A DNA stretch of 64,000 nt, taken from positions 1 to 64,000 of the forward strand of contig JAURKC010000019.1 of the NCBI GenBank assembly GCA_030831945.1. Reading direction: 5' to 3'. Of the stretch, positions 30,148 through 38,944 are shown one piece after another (position 1 is the first letter of the stretch; each line of letters starts with the position of its first letter). This stretch comes from Ferruginibacter sp. GTDB lineage: Bacteria; Bacteroidota; Bacteroidia; Chitinophagales; Chitinophagaceae. Under the pieces are notes generated by a model that searched no databases, was not told the origin of the DNA, and was given only the letters and a program-made list of their open reading frames with translations. Made by a program: the position numbers and the translations under genes.

Positions 30148-30178
30148 AAAGAACCCTTACTCATGTAAGGGTTCTTTC
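30148..30178 (+). terminator. Intrinsic terminator after glutamine synthetase
   Basis: A 13-bp perfect stem AAAGAACCCTTAC/GTAAGGGTTCTTT (30148-30160 with 30165-30177) with loop TCAT, followed by a short T-rich tract. It lies 26 bp after the stop; as a symmetric hairpin it could also serve the convergent MFS gene. Confidence 0.85.
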
Positions 30179-30208
30179 GTTTGAGTAGCCAGGTAATTTC
30201 AGATCAAC

Positions 30209-31447
30209 TCAACTGGTTTTATTGATCTGCTTTGGATGAAGCATCGTGAGTTGTAAAACAATAGCTGCCAGCACTACGATTCCTAAAATAGCAAAGTCTC
30301 TTCCCAAATTGCCTGAATCTGCTGACTTGCCTAAAAAAGTAGTAATGAATGCCCCCGATGATATGCCTACTAAATTCATTAATCCATAACCTGTGGCACG
30401 ATGACGTGGATGTGCGAACTGACAAAGAATCGGCATATTGCTAACATCGAAAACACCAAAACCAAAACCGAATCCAATCGCACCAATAACAATCGGTACG
30501 ATGCTACCAGATAATGCTAAGAGTAATAATGAAGGAATAGTTAACGCTAGTCCGATTACGCCAGTGTAAATTCTTCCTTTTAAATTTCGATGAACCCATT
30601 TGTCAGAAATATAACCACCCACTAAAACGCCCACTAAAGAAGAAAGCGATAAGGTGATAGTTGATAAAGGTCCAGCATACTCCATCTTAATATGTAAAGA
30701 AGAAGAAATTAATGTAGGTAACCAATTTTTGGTTGCCCAACCTGGAAAACTAGGTGAAGCGAAATAAAATAATATAACCCAGAATGAAATGCTTCCTAAT
30801 AAAGTTTTCATTCCCTTAAAAGATACAACAAATTCTTGAATAAATGTTCCTCGAACAGTTGACTCCTCTTCATCATTACGTTTTTCTTTTAAGAAAATCA
30901 TTAATACTACACTATAAAGAGTTCCTATTAATCCAAAAACATGGAAAGTGGTTTGCCATGAAAAATTAGTTGAAATCATAGCGCCAAAACCACCCATCGC
31001 TTGTCCAAGATAAATACCAGTCATATGAATACCCACTGCTAATGAACGATTTTTTCCTTGATGATAATCCACTATCATAGCCATCGCTGTAGGCATATAA
31101 AAAGCCTCGCTTACTCCCATGATCGCTCTTAATACATATAACTGATCAAAAGTTTTTGCATACCCCATTAATAATGTAACCGCAGAAAAAATAAATAAGC
31201 TGCCGATAATTAACCATTTGCGATTAACTCTATCTGCAATAATTCCAGAAACAGGACTCATAAAAGCATAGATCCATAAGAAAATTGCCATTAGTATACC
31301 AAAATTTTCAGCACTATTTAATTCAGCAAAATCAGGCATCATCGATTGCTTCATAGTAGCAATCATTTGTCGATCTACATAATTAAGAAAAGCAACAAAC
31401 CAGAGAAGAGCAACTACTACCCAAGGATAAAAATTTTTGTTTTTCAT
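30209..31447 (-). CDS. MFS transporter, anion:cation symporter-like (hexuronate/sugar acid type)
   Basis: 412 residues with about twelve membrane helices. The ACS-family pattern is seen in FLNYVDRQMIATMKQSM, the loop SGIIADRVNRKWLI, GVSEAFYMPTAMAMIVDY and the central cytoplasmic loop after LKEKRNDEEE. Relatives import sugar acids such as hexuronates, galactonate or related carboxylates by proton symport. It lies 34 bp downstream of the RraA-like gene on the minus strand and faces the sugar-oxidation operon across the glutamine synthetase gene. This suggests import of a sugar or sugar acid for that pathway (inference). Confidence 0.82.
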   Translation of the reverse strand: MKNKNFYPWVVVALLWFVAFLNYVDRQMIATMKQSMMPDFAELNSAENFGILMAIFLWIYAFMSPVSGIIADRVNRKWLIIGSLFIFSAVTLLMGYAKTFDQLYVLRAIMGVSEAFYMPTAMAMIVDYHQGKNRSLAVGIHMTGIYLGQAMGGFGAMISTNFSWQTTFHVFGLIGTLYSVVLMIFLKEKRNDEEESTVRGTFIQEFVVSFKGMKTLLGSISFWVILFYFASPSFPGWATKNWLPTLISSSLHIKMEYAGPLSTITLSLSSLVGVLVGGYISDKWVHRNLKGRIYTGVIGLALTIPSLLLLALSGSIVPIVIGAIGFGFGFGVFDVSNMPILCQFAHPRHRATGYGLMNLVGISSGAFITTFLGKSADSGNLGRDFAILGIVVLAAIVLQLTMLHPKQINKTS

Positions 31448-31481
31448 ATGCGATACAATTATACTTAATTAAAGATTGGTT

Positions 31482-32240
31482 TTACCATTCACCTTTTCCT
31501 CCGAATTTATTTTTTACATTTTTTCCAAATTCAGTTGCCGCCTCATTAATAGACTTCAATACATCTATCAGTTTTTTTCCCACCGAACTTCGAGCAGCAG
31601 GAATAAGAGTTTGGCATTCATTAGCGTCCATGAATCGAACCGCATCCAACAAATTCATTTGATCCTCGTCAGGAATAACTAAAAATCCGTGTTTGTCTGC
31701 ATGAATCAATTGACCTGGCTCAATTTTTCGACCGAAAACTTCTACCTCGCAATTCCATCTAACTGGACAGCTATAGGCATGACCCACACACATTCCTTTA
31801 GCAAGCGCTTTAAATCCTGCATTATTCATTTCATCAACATCTCGAATGGCTCCATCAATGATAGTTCCAACACAACCCAATGCCTTATGAATATTGCTAT
31901 TCACTTCACCCCAAAATGCTCCATACAATCCTGGTTTATCCAAATCCTGCACTACAACAATTTTTGGTCCTGGTATAGAAGCAACATAAGCTCGATATTG
32001 TGCCCATGAATCTGGATTAGTTTTTGGATGCTCCGCATTTCGAGGCTCAATAACCACTGTAACTGCATAACCTATCATTGGGCCCATCTGTGGCATAAAG
32101 TCGGTTACTGGTTCTAAATTAAAACCATCCTCATTAGGTCGCTGCTTAGTAACTTGTTCCCAACCGTTATAAACGGAAGGCGTATTCCAACGTTTTAACT
32201 CTAACAGTTGCGCATGGGTTAACTGAGTATTCGAATCCAT
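31482..32240 (-). CDS. RraA-family protein (class II pyruvate aldolase-like)
   Basis: 252 residues. The RraA/HMG aldolase fold is indicated by VVVQDLDKPGLYGAFWGEVNSNIHKALGCVGTIIDGAIRDVDEM, where the RD pair (in GAIRDVDE) supplies substrate- and metal-binding residues, and by the late motif GQLIHADKHGFLVIPDE. In catabolic settings such proteins act as 4-hydroxy-4-methyl-2-oxoglutarate aldolase or oxaloacetate decarboxylase-like enzymes that split keto acids to pyruvate. Its pairing with an MFS sugar-acid transporter and its closeness to sugar dehydrogenases favour a 2-keto-3-deoxy sugar acid aldolase role (inference) over RNase E regulation. Confidence 0.8.
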   Translation of the reverse strand: MDSNTQLTHAQLLELKRWNTPSVYNGWEQVTKQRPNEDGFNLEPVTDFMPQMGPMIGYAVTVVIEPRNAEHPKTNPDSWAQYRAYVASIPGPKIVVVQDLDKPGLYGAFWGEVNSNIHKALGCVGTIIDGAIRDVDEMNNAGFKALAKGMCVGHAYSCPVRWNCEVEVFGRKIEPGQLIHADKHGFLVIPDEDQMNLLDAVRFMDANECQTLIPAARSSVGKKLIDVLKSINEAATEFGKNVKNKFGGKGEW

Positions 32241-32354
32241 AATACTATTTTTACTTTTTTTAAACTTTAATCACAGAAAAGATAAAGAGCGTAAATATCT
32301 AATCATAGCAAATTGTCAATTAGATAAAAAGAATGATTCTAATTTATTAAAAGG

Positions 32355-32537
32355 TTATTCTCGATTTAAAGATATGTTTAAATTCTTTATGGCCGATTCT
32401 AAATCAGTAGGTAAGTTTTTCATGTCGTTCAACCAACTATTTATAGACGATTCATCAAAAGGCATTAATTCAAAATTTCCAATGAGATAGCGTAGGTCTT
32501 TTATAAATGAATTGGTTAAGATTGAGTTTAAACAATT
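32355..32537 (-). pseudogene. ORF remnant, C-terminal fragment of an unidentified protein
   Basis: On the minus strand 60 codons are open without a start codon near the beginning. The translation looks protein-like (FIKDLRYLIGNFELMPFDES, SINSWLNDMKNLPTDLES, then AIKNLNISLNRE and stop). I do not recognise the family. No upstream continuation remains, since a stop lies just before it. It may be the degraded 3' end of a gene that once stood between the RraA-like gene and the receptor. Chance occurrence in AT-rich DNA cannot be excluded. Confidence 0.3.
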
Positions 32538-32776
32538 TTAGAGTAGATATAAATTTAGTTGAATGATAAGAGATTATTTATATCAGTCATTTAAAAAATA
32601 TTAAATTAATTGTTGATATAAAGCTGCTGTATCAGTGCGTCTTTTCAAATCAAAAATGGATGAATAAAGTCGGTTATTTACTACTGGAAGGACTATGGTA
32701 GCCCTGAATCCTTCAATTTTTCCCTATTTCAGAAACTACTTTTCTAATTGCGTAAACGCTAAGGCCACCAGGGAAA

Positions 32777-32784
32777 TACTTTTG
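32777..32784 (+). promoter_or_regulatory. Candidate -7 promoter box abutting the receptor start codon
   Basis: TACTTTTG fits TAnnTTTG and ends 4 bp before the ATG at 32789. If used, transcription would begin at or next to the start codon, giving a leaderless message. Confidence 0.4.
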
Positions 32785-32788
32785 CAGC

Positions 32789-34999
32789 ATGAAATTAAGT
32801 GCTGCAAGATTTATTCTTCAATTTGTTTTAACGTTGGGCTTGAGTCAAAATATAATAGGTCAAACAATAAAAAATGACACAGACAGTTCAAAGTGGCAAA
32901 GTATGAAAGATGTCACTATTATTGGTCGTAATAGTAAAAGCGATTACCAACCAATGCCTGAAATTGTGGGAACCAATATTTATGCTGGAAAGAAAAGTGC
33001 ATTAATTGTACTCGAAAATGTTCAAGGCAATATTGCCAATAATACCATGCGCCAAGTTTTAGCAAAAGTTCCGGGCATTCATATTTGGGAAAGCGATCCG
33101 AGTGGTATTCAAATTGGTATTGCCGCAAGAGGCTTAAGTCCAAACAGAAGTTGGGAATTTAATATTAGACAAAATGGTTACGATATTTCAGCAGATCCTT
33201 TTGGTTATCCCGAAGCGTATTATAATCCTCAACTTCAAGCTGTTCAAAGAATTGAAATTGTTAGAGGGCAGGGTGCACTTCAATATGGCCCTCAATTTGG
33301 TGGCATGGTAAACTATATTTTAAAAAATGGAAGTGAAATAAATAAACCTTTTGAATTTGAAACCCAACAAACTATTGGAAGCAATGGATTAATCAATAGC
33401 TTTAATGCGATAGGAGGTAAAAAAGGGAAAATAAATTATTATACTTTTTATGACCAAAGAAATGGAGACGGCTGGAGAAACAATAGTGAATTTTTCACCA
33501 AATCAAACTTCGGTTCTTTTACTTATAAATTAAACAACCAAGTTTCCGTCACTACTGAATGGATGCATTCCCATATTAGAAGCCAACAAGCTGGTGGTTT
33601 AACAGATACTCAAATTCAACAAGATGCTCAACAAAGCTCTAGAAGTAGAAACTGGTTTGACATTACTTGGACTACTCCGGCAGTAACCATCCAATATGAA
33701 ATAAACAATCATATTCGTTGGAATACAAAAATATTTGGAACAATAGGTAACAGAAACAGTATTGGATTTTTACAAGCTATCACTATAAAAGATAGCATCA
33801 ATGCCGCTACCAATCAATATAATAATAGAGTTGTCAATTTAGATAAATACAGAAATTATGGTATTGAAAGTAGAATCCTTAGCAATTACTCTATCAAAAA
33901 AATGAAAAATACGGTGTCTGGAGGCATTCGATTGTATACAGGCGCTACCCATCGATTAGCTGATGGAAAGGGGAGTACTGGATCAAATTATGATATTAAT
34001 ATTTCAGGACTTTATCCAAGAGATATAATTTTTGAGTCTAATAATATTGCTGGATTTATTGAAAATATCTTTAGATTTTCAGATAAGTTTTATTTAATCC
34101 CAGGCATTAGATATGAATGGCTTGAAGGCAGGGCATCCGGAAGAAATGGATTGAGTTCAACTGGGGATGCAATTAACCTTCAAAATATCACAAGAAGTAG
34201 AAGCTTTATAATTGGAGGGATTGGATCCGAGTATCATTTAACAAAAAAAACAGAACTGTATGCAAATTTCTCTCAGGCATATAGACCTATTCAATTTGCT
34301 AATCTTCAAGCTCCACCAACAACGGATAAGATTGATCCAGATTTAAAAGATGCCAGAGGGTTTAATTTTGATATTGGCTATAGAGGTAAGGTAAAAAATT
34401 ACTTGCAGTTTGATATTAGCGGATATTTTTTACAATATAATAACCGTATCGGTTCCATCACACCATCAGGTGCTAGCTACAGACTCATGACCAATGTGGG
34501 AGCAAGTGCTAATAAAGGCATAGAATCTTACATTGAATTCAATGTAATGAGGGCCTTCTCAAAAAGTGAAGAAATAGATTTTACATTATTTAGTGCTTAT
34601 TCTTACACTGATGCTAGATACAGTGGTGACCATAAAGACGCTAACACAAAAGGAAAAAAAGTAGAAAATGCACCACAAGATATTCTAAGAACTGGTATTA
34701 ATTTTGGTTACAAGAAATTTTTGTTTACCCCTCAACTTAGTTTTGTTGGTCATTCTTTTAGCGATGCCAATAATATGATGGCTAGTTCAGCCAATGGCAA
34801 TGTAGGTCTTATCCCTTCTTACACTATTACTGACTTAACTGCTTCCTATAAATTTTCTAAAAATTTAAATCTAAAGGCAGGTATTAATAATCTATGGGAT
34901 CTAAGGTACTTCACCAGACGGGCCGGAGGATACCCTGGGCCTGGAGCGATGCCTGCTGATGGTCGTACATTTTTTTTATCTATTAGCGCTAAATTCTAA
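32789..34999 (+). CDS. TonB-dependent outer membrane receptor, FecA-like
   Basis: 736 residues with a signal peptide (about 1-25, NIIGQ). The plug domain begins near residue 40 and shows VLAKVPGIHIWESD, IAARGLSPNRSWEFNIRQNGYDIS and RIEIVRGQGALQYGPQFGGMVNYI, typical of TonB plugs. The rest is a 22-strand barrel pattern ending in LKAGINNLWDLRYFTRRAGGYPGPGAMPADGRTFFLSISAKF with the terminal aromatic residue. The plug resembles Fe(3+)-dicitrate receptors (FecA) more than SusC; no carboxypeptidase-like N-terminal domain and no SusD neighbour are present. Likely iron-chelate or small-ligand import. Confidence 0.87.
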   Translation: MKLSAARFILQFVLTLGLSQNIIGQTIKNDTDSSKWQSMKDVTIIGRNSKSDYQPMPEIVGTNIYAGKKSALIVLENVQGNIANNTMRQVLAKVPGIHIWESDPSGIQIGIAARGLSPNRSWEFNIRQNGYDISADPFGYPEAYYNPQLQAVQRIEIVRGQGALQYGPQFGGMVNYILKNGSEINKPFEFETQQTIGSNGLINSFNAIGGKKGKINYYTFYDQRNGDGWRNNSEFFTKSNFGSFTYKLNNQVSVTTEWMHSHIRSQQAGGLTDTQIQQDAQQSSRSRNWFDITWTTPAVTIQYEINNHIRWNTKIFGTIGNRNSIGFLQAITIKDSINAATNQYNNRVVNLDKYRNYGIESRILSNYSIKKMKNTVSGGIRLYTGATHRLADGKGSTGSNYDINISGLYPRDIIFESNNIAGFIENIFRFSDKFYLIPGIRYEWLEGRASGRNGLSSTGDAINLQNITRSRSFIIGGIGSEYHLTKKTELYANFSQAYRPIQFANLQAPPTTDKIDPDLKDARGFNFDIGYRGKVKNYLQFDISGYFLQYNNRIGSITPSGASYRLMTNVGASANKGIESYIEFNVMRAFSKSEEIDFTLFSAYSYTDARYSGDHKDANTKGKKVENAPQDILRTGINFGYKKFLFTPQLSFVGHSFSDANNMMASSANGNVGLIPSYTITDLTASYKFSKNLNLKAGINNLWDLRYFTRRAGGYPGPGAMPADGRTFFLSISAKF

Positions 35000-35108
35000 A
35001 TTGAATAAATTCGCTTACAATTAATTTACTCCTCGGTCATTACAATCACTTGATGTCAATTAAAAATCAAAAATCTTATAGCAATTGGGTAGACGCTAGC
35101 TACAATAA

Positions 35109-35142
35109 AAAGGATCTATGAATTTTACTTCATAAACCCTTT
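35109..35142. terminator. Hairpin of a repeated terminator family, copy 1
   Basis: Arms 35109-35122 and 35129-35142 pair in 12 of 14 positions around loop TTTTAC. The core CTATGAATTTTACTTCATAAA is shared with hairpins at 38241 and 47366. It sits between convergent genes (receptor and small secreted protein). Confidence 0.7.
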
Positions 35143-35259
35143 AATTATTTTTTTTGGCGGTATATATTTATGCTATCTTTTTGAATACCTAAAAGAAAAC
35201 TCTTTTTGAAAAAAATTATAATAAACAATTAATTCAAAAAGAAAATAATTTTAGTTAGC

Positions 35260-35637
35260 TTATTCTGCATCATAAAACCTTCTATACAACTGATTAGACA
35301 TTAAAAGAACATCCTTGTTTTTAGTCGACCAAGCTTTAAATTTTGGATGGTCATGAATTGTTTTATAATCTTTTTCTGAGGTCCAATGCCCAATAGTACA
35401 ATTTCTATAGATTGAATTAGTATCAGAAGCAGCTAATTTAGAGTAGCTATAATAATTTTTAGGAAATCCAATTTCCTTCATGATTGCATTGATTTCTTTT
35501 AGACTAGCTATATAGTTTTTTTCCATAGCCCCATCTTTAATGTCAAAAAAATGCACTGAATTAATTGCTTTTTGAGCAGTAGTAGTCGTGCTAAAGCCTA
35601 TTGCTCCAAGCACTAATAAAAGGATGATTTTTTTCAT
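35260..35637 (-). CDS. Small exported protein, dimeric alpha/beta-barrel-like
   Basis: 125 residues with a signal peptide (about 1-21, TTTTAQ). The mature part (VHFFDIKDGAMEKNYIASLKEINAIMKEIGFP, GHWTSEKDYKTIHDHPKFKAW) has the beta-alpha-beta pattern and late histidines seen in ABM/NIPSNAP-like dimeric barrels. A precise family cannot be given. The next gene upstream on the same strand also looks like a dimeric-barrel protein (gap 59 bp). Confidence 0.6.
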   Translation of the reverse strand: MKKIILLLVLGAIGFSTTTTAQKAINSVHFFDIKDGAMEKNYIASLKEINAIMKEIGFPKNYYSYSKLAASDTNSIYRNCTIGHWTSEKDYKTIHDHPKFKAWSTKNKDVLLMSNQLYRRFYDAE

Positions 35638-35696
35638 ATTGTTTGTTTAGGATGAATTTGTAAATTAAATTAATTTCCTGACTCGTAAACAAATTT

Positions 35697-36026
35697 TTAA
35701 TAATTTTTTCCTTTGGTTTCTAATTGTGAATACGCTTCTTCCCAGCTTGGTATGGTATCAGATTCATAACCATAAGTTCTCCCTGTAGCTATTGAATGGA
35801 ATGCTTTCATGGCTTTAAGGTGAACGCCGTTGCTCATAAATGCTAGCATACTATCGCGGTTTTCCCAAGCTGATAAAGTACAATTATATCCATTTATTTT
35901 TTTGACGGCACTATACAAATTTCCTTTGGCTGATTTTGCCTCACCAAATGAGGGAATCGCTAAAGTCCAAAATCGTATAAATCCCCAGATGCCTTTTGGC
36001 TTAAGTCCTGTTATTGATATATGCAT
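35697..36026 (-). CDS. DUF3291-like small protein (dimeric alpha/beta barrel)
   Basis: 109 residues, no signal peptide. The blocks WTLAIPSFGEAKSAKGNLYS, CTLSAWENRDSMLAFMSNGVHLKAMKAF and TGRTYGYESDTIPSWEEA match the DUF3291/monooxygenase-like fold often annotated as spheroidene monooxygenase-related or antibiotic-biosynthesis-monooxygenase-like. Enzymatic activity is not established. It precedes the exported barrel protein on the minus strand and is divergent from the CocE hydrolase. Confidence 0.65.
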   Translation of the reverse strand: MHISITGLKPKGIWGFIRFWTLAIPSFGEAKSAKGNLYSAVKKINGYNCTLSAWENRDSMLAFMSNGVHLKAMKAFHSIATGRTYGYESDTIPSWEEAYSQLETKGKNY

Positions 36027-36228
36027 GATAGAATGGATTTAATAAAATAGTATGGAAATTTTATCATCAGAAGATTTTATGCAAAGAAAATAATTTTTGA
36101 TATAATTCTTGAATTTTGCAATCATAAACTTAGTTTCAGCTGAAAAAGTCTTAGAATATGTAATCTGCAAAGCAAAATGTTCAAATCATTTAATATTGAT
36201 GTAAATTGGTCCAAATCAAATTAATAAC

Positions 36229-38100
36229 ATGAAAACAAAATACCTACTCCTATTTTTAGTCCTTCCATTTATATCATTTGCACAAAATGCAGACTCCATT
36301 TGGATCGTAAATAACTACACTAAAAAAGAAGTGATGATTCCAATGCGCGATGGAATAAAACTTTTTACCACCATTTATGCACCCAAAAATAAAAGTGAAA
36401 AACATCCTATTCTCTTAATTAGAACACCCTACTCTTGTGCTCCTTATGGTGAAAATAATTTTAGCAGTTTTTGGAATTCTCCAAGAAAAGTATTTTTAAA
36501 AGAAAATTATATTTATATCATTCAAGACGTTCGTGGAAGATGGATGAGCGAAGGTATTTTTGAAGATATTAGACCCTATATACCGAATAAGAAACCCGGC
36601 CAAGTTGATGAAGCTACCGATACTTATGATGCGATTGATTGGATGGTAAAGCAGATAGAAAATAACAATGGTAATGTGGGTGTGTTTGGAACTTCCTACC
36701 CTGGCTTTTATGCAACATTAGCGGCGCATAGTAATCATCCTGCTTTGAAAGCAGTGAGTCCCCAAGCTCCTGTGACAGAGTGGTTTTTAGGAGATGACTT
36801 TCATCACAATGGCGCCTTTATGCTAGCGGATGCTTTTGGCTTCTACTCTTCATTTGGAAAGCCAAGACCAAAACCAACTACCGTTGGACCAACTGGTTTT
36901 AATTTTACCAATCCTGATGATTTTGATTTTTATTTAAAAACAGGTGCTATAACCAACTTTACAAAATTAATGGGAGATAGTATTGCCTTTTGGAAAGATT
37001 TAATGGCACATCCAAATTATGACCAATACTGGCAAATAAGAAATACTAGAAGCAATGTTCAAGATATTAATCCCAATATTGCAACGCTAATTGTAGGTGG
37101 CTTGTATGATGCAGAGGATTGTTACGGTGCATGGAATTTATATAAAGCCATAGAAACTAAAGCAAAAAATAATAACAAAATAGTGATGGGTCCATGGTAT
37201 CATGGTCAGTGGGGTTCCAATGATGGCACCCATTTGGGTAATGTACAATGGGGAAGTAATACGAGTGAATGGTATGGTAAAAATATAGAACTACCATTCT
37301 ATAATTATTATTTGAAAAATAAAGGAAGTATAGATCAAATCAAAGAAGCGAATATATTTTTTTCTGGAGCTAACGAATGGAAGCAATTACCAGAATGGCC
37401 TTTGAAAAATATGAAAATGCAATCCTTTTTATTAAAAGAAAAAGGGGTAATATCAATAGGAAATAAATCCACTCAATTAAGTTCTTATGAAGAATATATA
37501 AGCGACCCTGCAAAACCAGTTCCTTATATCTCAGATAATTATATGATGAAAGGAACCCCTAGAAGACATTATAGAGAGTACATGAATGATGATCAAAAAT
37601 TCACCTCTAGAAGAACCGATGTACTGGTTTATAAGACTCCGCTATTAACCAGTGACCTTACTTTAGCAGGTCCAATTATTGCAGATTTAATGGTAGCAAT
37701 GACGGGTACAGATGCCGATTTTGTAGTAAAAGTAATTGATGTGTACCCAGAAAATTTTGACTACCAATCTAATAAGAATGACTACTTAATGAGTGGCTAT
37801 CAACAACTCGTAAGGGCTGAGGTAATGAGAGGTAAGTATAGAAACAGTTTTGAAAAACCTGAGGCTTTTGTTGCTAACAAACCGACCAGTGTTAAATTCA
37901 CGCTACCAGATGTTGCCCATACGTTTAAGAAAGGTCATCAATTAATGATACAAATACAAAGTAGTTGGTTTCCTTTAGTGGATAGAAACCCACAACAGTT
38001 TTTAAATATTTATGAAGCAAATGATAGTGATTTCAAAAAAGCTACTATTCGAATATATAATAATGCCTCTGCGATACAGTTGCCTGTTTTAGCCGATTAA
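36229..38100 (+). CDS. CocE/NonD family (S15) hydrolase, X-Pro dipeptidyl peptidase-like
   Basis: 623 residues with a signal peptide (about 1-18, FISFAQ). The alpha/beta-hydrolase domain starts with MIPMRDGIKLFTTIYAP and includes ILLIRTPYS, IIQDVRGRWMSEG and the nucleophile elbow FGTSYPGF with S156. The acid/His blocks are GGLYDAEDCYGAW and MGPWYHGQWG. The C-terminal ~220 residues form the jelly-roll X-Pro dipeptidyl peptidase C domain (FLLKEKG, LVYKTPLLTSDLTLAGPI). Members hydrolyse esters or amides such as cephalosporin side chains, cocaine or alpha-amino acid esters. The real substrate is unknown; location is periplasm or outer surface. Confidence 0.88.
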   Translation: MKTKYLLLFLVLPFISFAQNADSIWIVNNYTKKEVMIPMRDGIKLFTTIYAPKNKSEKHPILLIRTPYSCAPYGENNFSSFWNSPRKVFLKENYIYIIQDVRGRWMSEGIFEDIRPYIPNKKPGQVDEATDTYDAIDWMVKQIENNNGNVGVFGTSYPGFYATLAAHSNHPALKAVSPQAPVTEWFLGDDFHHNGAFMLADAFGFYSSFGKPRPKPTTVGPTGFNFTNPDDFDFYLKTGAITNFTKLMGDSIAFWKDLMAHPNYDQYWQIRNTRSNVQDINPNIATLIVGGLYDAEDCYGAWNLYKAIETKAKNNNKIVMGPWYHGQWGSNDGTHLGNVQWGSNTSEWYGKNIELPFYNYYLKNKGSIDQIKEANIFFSGANEWKQLPEWPLKNMKMQSFLLKEKGVISIGNKSTQLSSYEEYISDPAKPVPYISDNYMMKGTPRRHYREYMNDDQKFTSRRTDVLVYKTPLLTSDLTLAGPIIADLMVAMTGTDADFVVKVIDVYPENFDYQSNKNDYLMSGYQQLVRAEVMRGKYRNSFEKPEAFVANKPTSVKFTLPDVAHTFKKGHQLMIQIQSSWFPLVDRNPQQFLNIYEANDSDFKKATIRIYNNASAIQLPVLAD

Positions 38101-38129
38101 TTTATCTATTCATTCCAAAAAAGATCAAT

Positions 38130-38189
38130 AAAAAGGGGGAAGATTTTAGGTGTCATTTCGTCAATGAACTTACAATCTTTCCCCTTTTT
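38130..38189 (+). terminator. Long-loop terminator after CocE hydrolase
   Basis: Arms AAAAAGGGGGAAGATT (38130-38145) and AATCTTTCCCCTTTTT (38174-38189) pair over 16 bp with one G-T pair and a loop of about 28 nt, ending in T-run. It lies 29 bp after the stop codon. Confidence 0.75.
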
Positions 38190-38240
38190 AATTTGTTTTA
38201 TATCTAAATAATTAAGGGAGTCAGGCAGGAGACTAAAATA

Positions 38241-38279
38241 AAAGAGGGCCTATGAATATGACTTCATAAAACCCTCTTT
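38241..38279. terminator. Hairpin of a repeated terminator family, copy 2
   Basis: Arms AAAGAGGGCCTATGAA (38241-38256) and TTCATAAAACCCTCTTT (38263-38279) pair with a one-base bulge. It shares CTATGAAT..GACTTCATAAA with copies at 35109 and 47366 and serves the minus-strand NTF2-like gene from the other side. Confidence 0.7.
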
Positions 38280-38297
38280 ACAAATTAAAGTATTAAT

Positions 38298-38759
38298 TTA
38301 TTGGGCAGTTGCAGGTAGATCAGAGTTAGACATATCTCTGTGTAACTTCCATTTTCCAGCCTCTTTTTTCCAAAGACATATATATTTACCCTTGTCTATT
38401 TGCGCGCCCTCTTTTGTATTAATTTCTAGCAGGCCTTCTTCTGCAATAAAGTTTTCGTCGCCCCAAACCTCTACTGTAGTTAGTTTAATTTTAGCTCCTG
38501 ACTGGGCAAACCCACTCCAAAAATTTATTAACTTATCCTTCCCCTTTATGGAAGGAATATTATTTAACATTAAAGAACCGTCCGCAGTATAAGTAGCTGC
38601 TATACCTACTGAATCGCCTTTAGCAACAAATTCAGTAATGGCAAGATTGGCTGCTTCAATTTCTTTTTTAGCATTGGCTAAATCAAAGGCTGGTTTAGTA
38701 GGAGCTTGACAGGCAAATAAGCTTGTCGCAACGATAGCAGAGAAGAATAGTTTTTTCAT
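38298..38759 (-). CDS. DUF4440/NTF2-like lipoprotein
   Basis: 153 residues with a lipoprotein signal: ATSLFACQAP gives a lipidated Cys 17. The mature region has the NTF2-like pattern: an early helix (AKKEIEAANLAITEFVAKGDSVGIAATYTADGSLM) and final strands GKYICLWKKEAGKWKLHRDMSNS. This is the DUF4440 family (ketosteroid isomerase-like fold). The function is not known. It resembles the secreted protein at 15870 in fold only. Confidence 0.78.
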   Translation of the reverse strand: MKKLFFSAIVATSLFACQAPTKPAFDLANAKKEIEAANLAITEFVAKGDSVGIAATYTADGSLMLNNIPSIKGKDKLINFWSGFAQSGAKIKLTTVEVWGDENFIAEEGLLEINTKEGAQIDKGKYICLWKKEAGKWKLHRDMSNSDLPATAQ

Positions 38760-38944
38760 TTTGAGGGGTTTAATTATTTAAGTTTAAAATTAAATTTATT
38801 AAAAATAAATTAAACCAGAAGACTAACCATAAAAGCAATAAAAAATAGCCCTTGAAAAAAATGGTCAATTGTTTTAAAAAATGTCTATAATGATAATTAC
38901 TACCATCCAACCGTCTACTTTCTTTGACGAAATATAAAAGTTAC

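Larger units (their letters stand above)
32241..32788. other. Divergent intergenic region with a decayed reading frame
   Basis: 548 bp between the RraA-like gene and the FecA-like receptor. It holds a minus-strand ORF remnant (32355-32537, listed separately) and, at its right end, a -7 promoter box for the receptor. The rest is AT-rich with no recognisable feature. Confidence 0.5.

Noticed and set aside
31476..32009. Plus-strand ORFs opposite the RraA-like gene
   Set aside because: Their translations have no domain signature and mirror a well-supported gene on the other strand.
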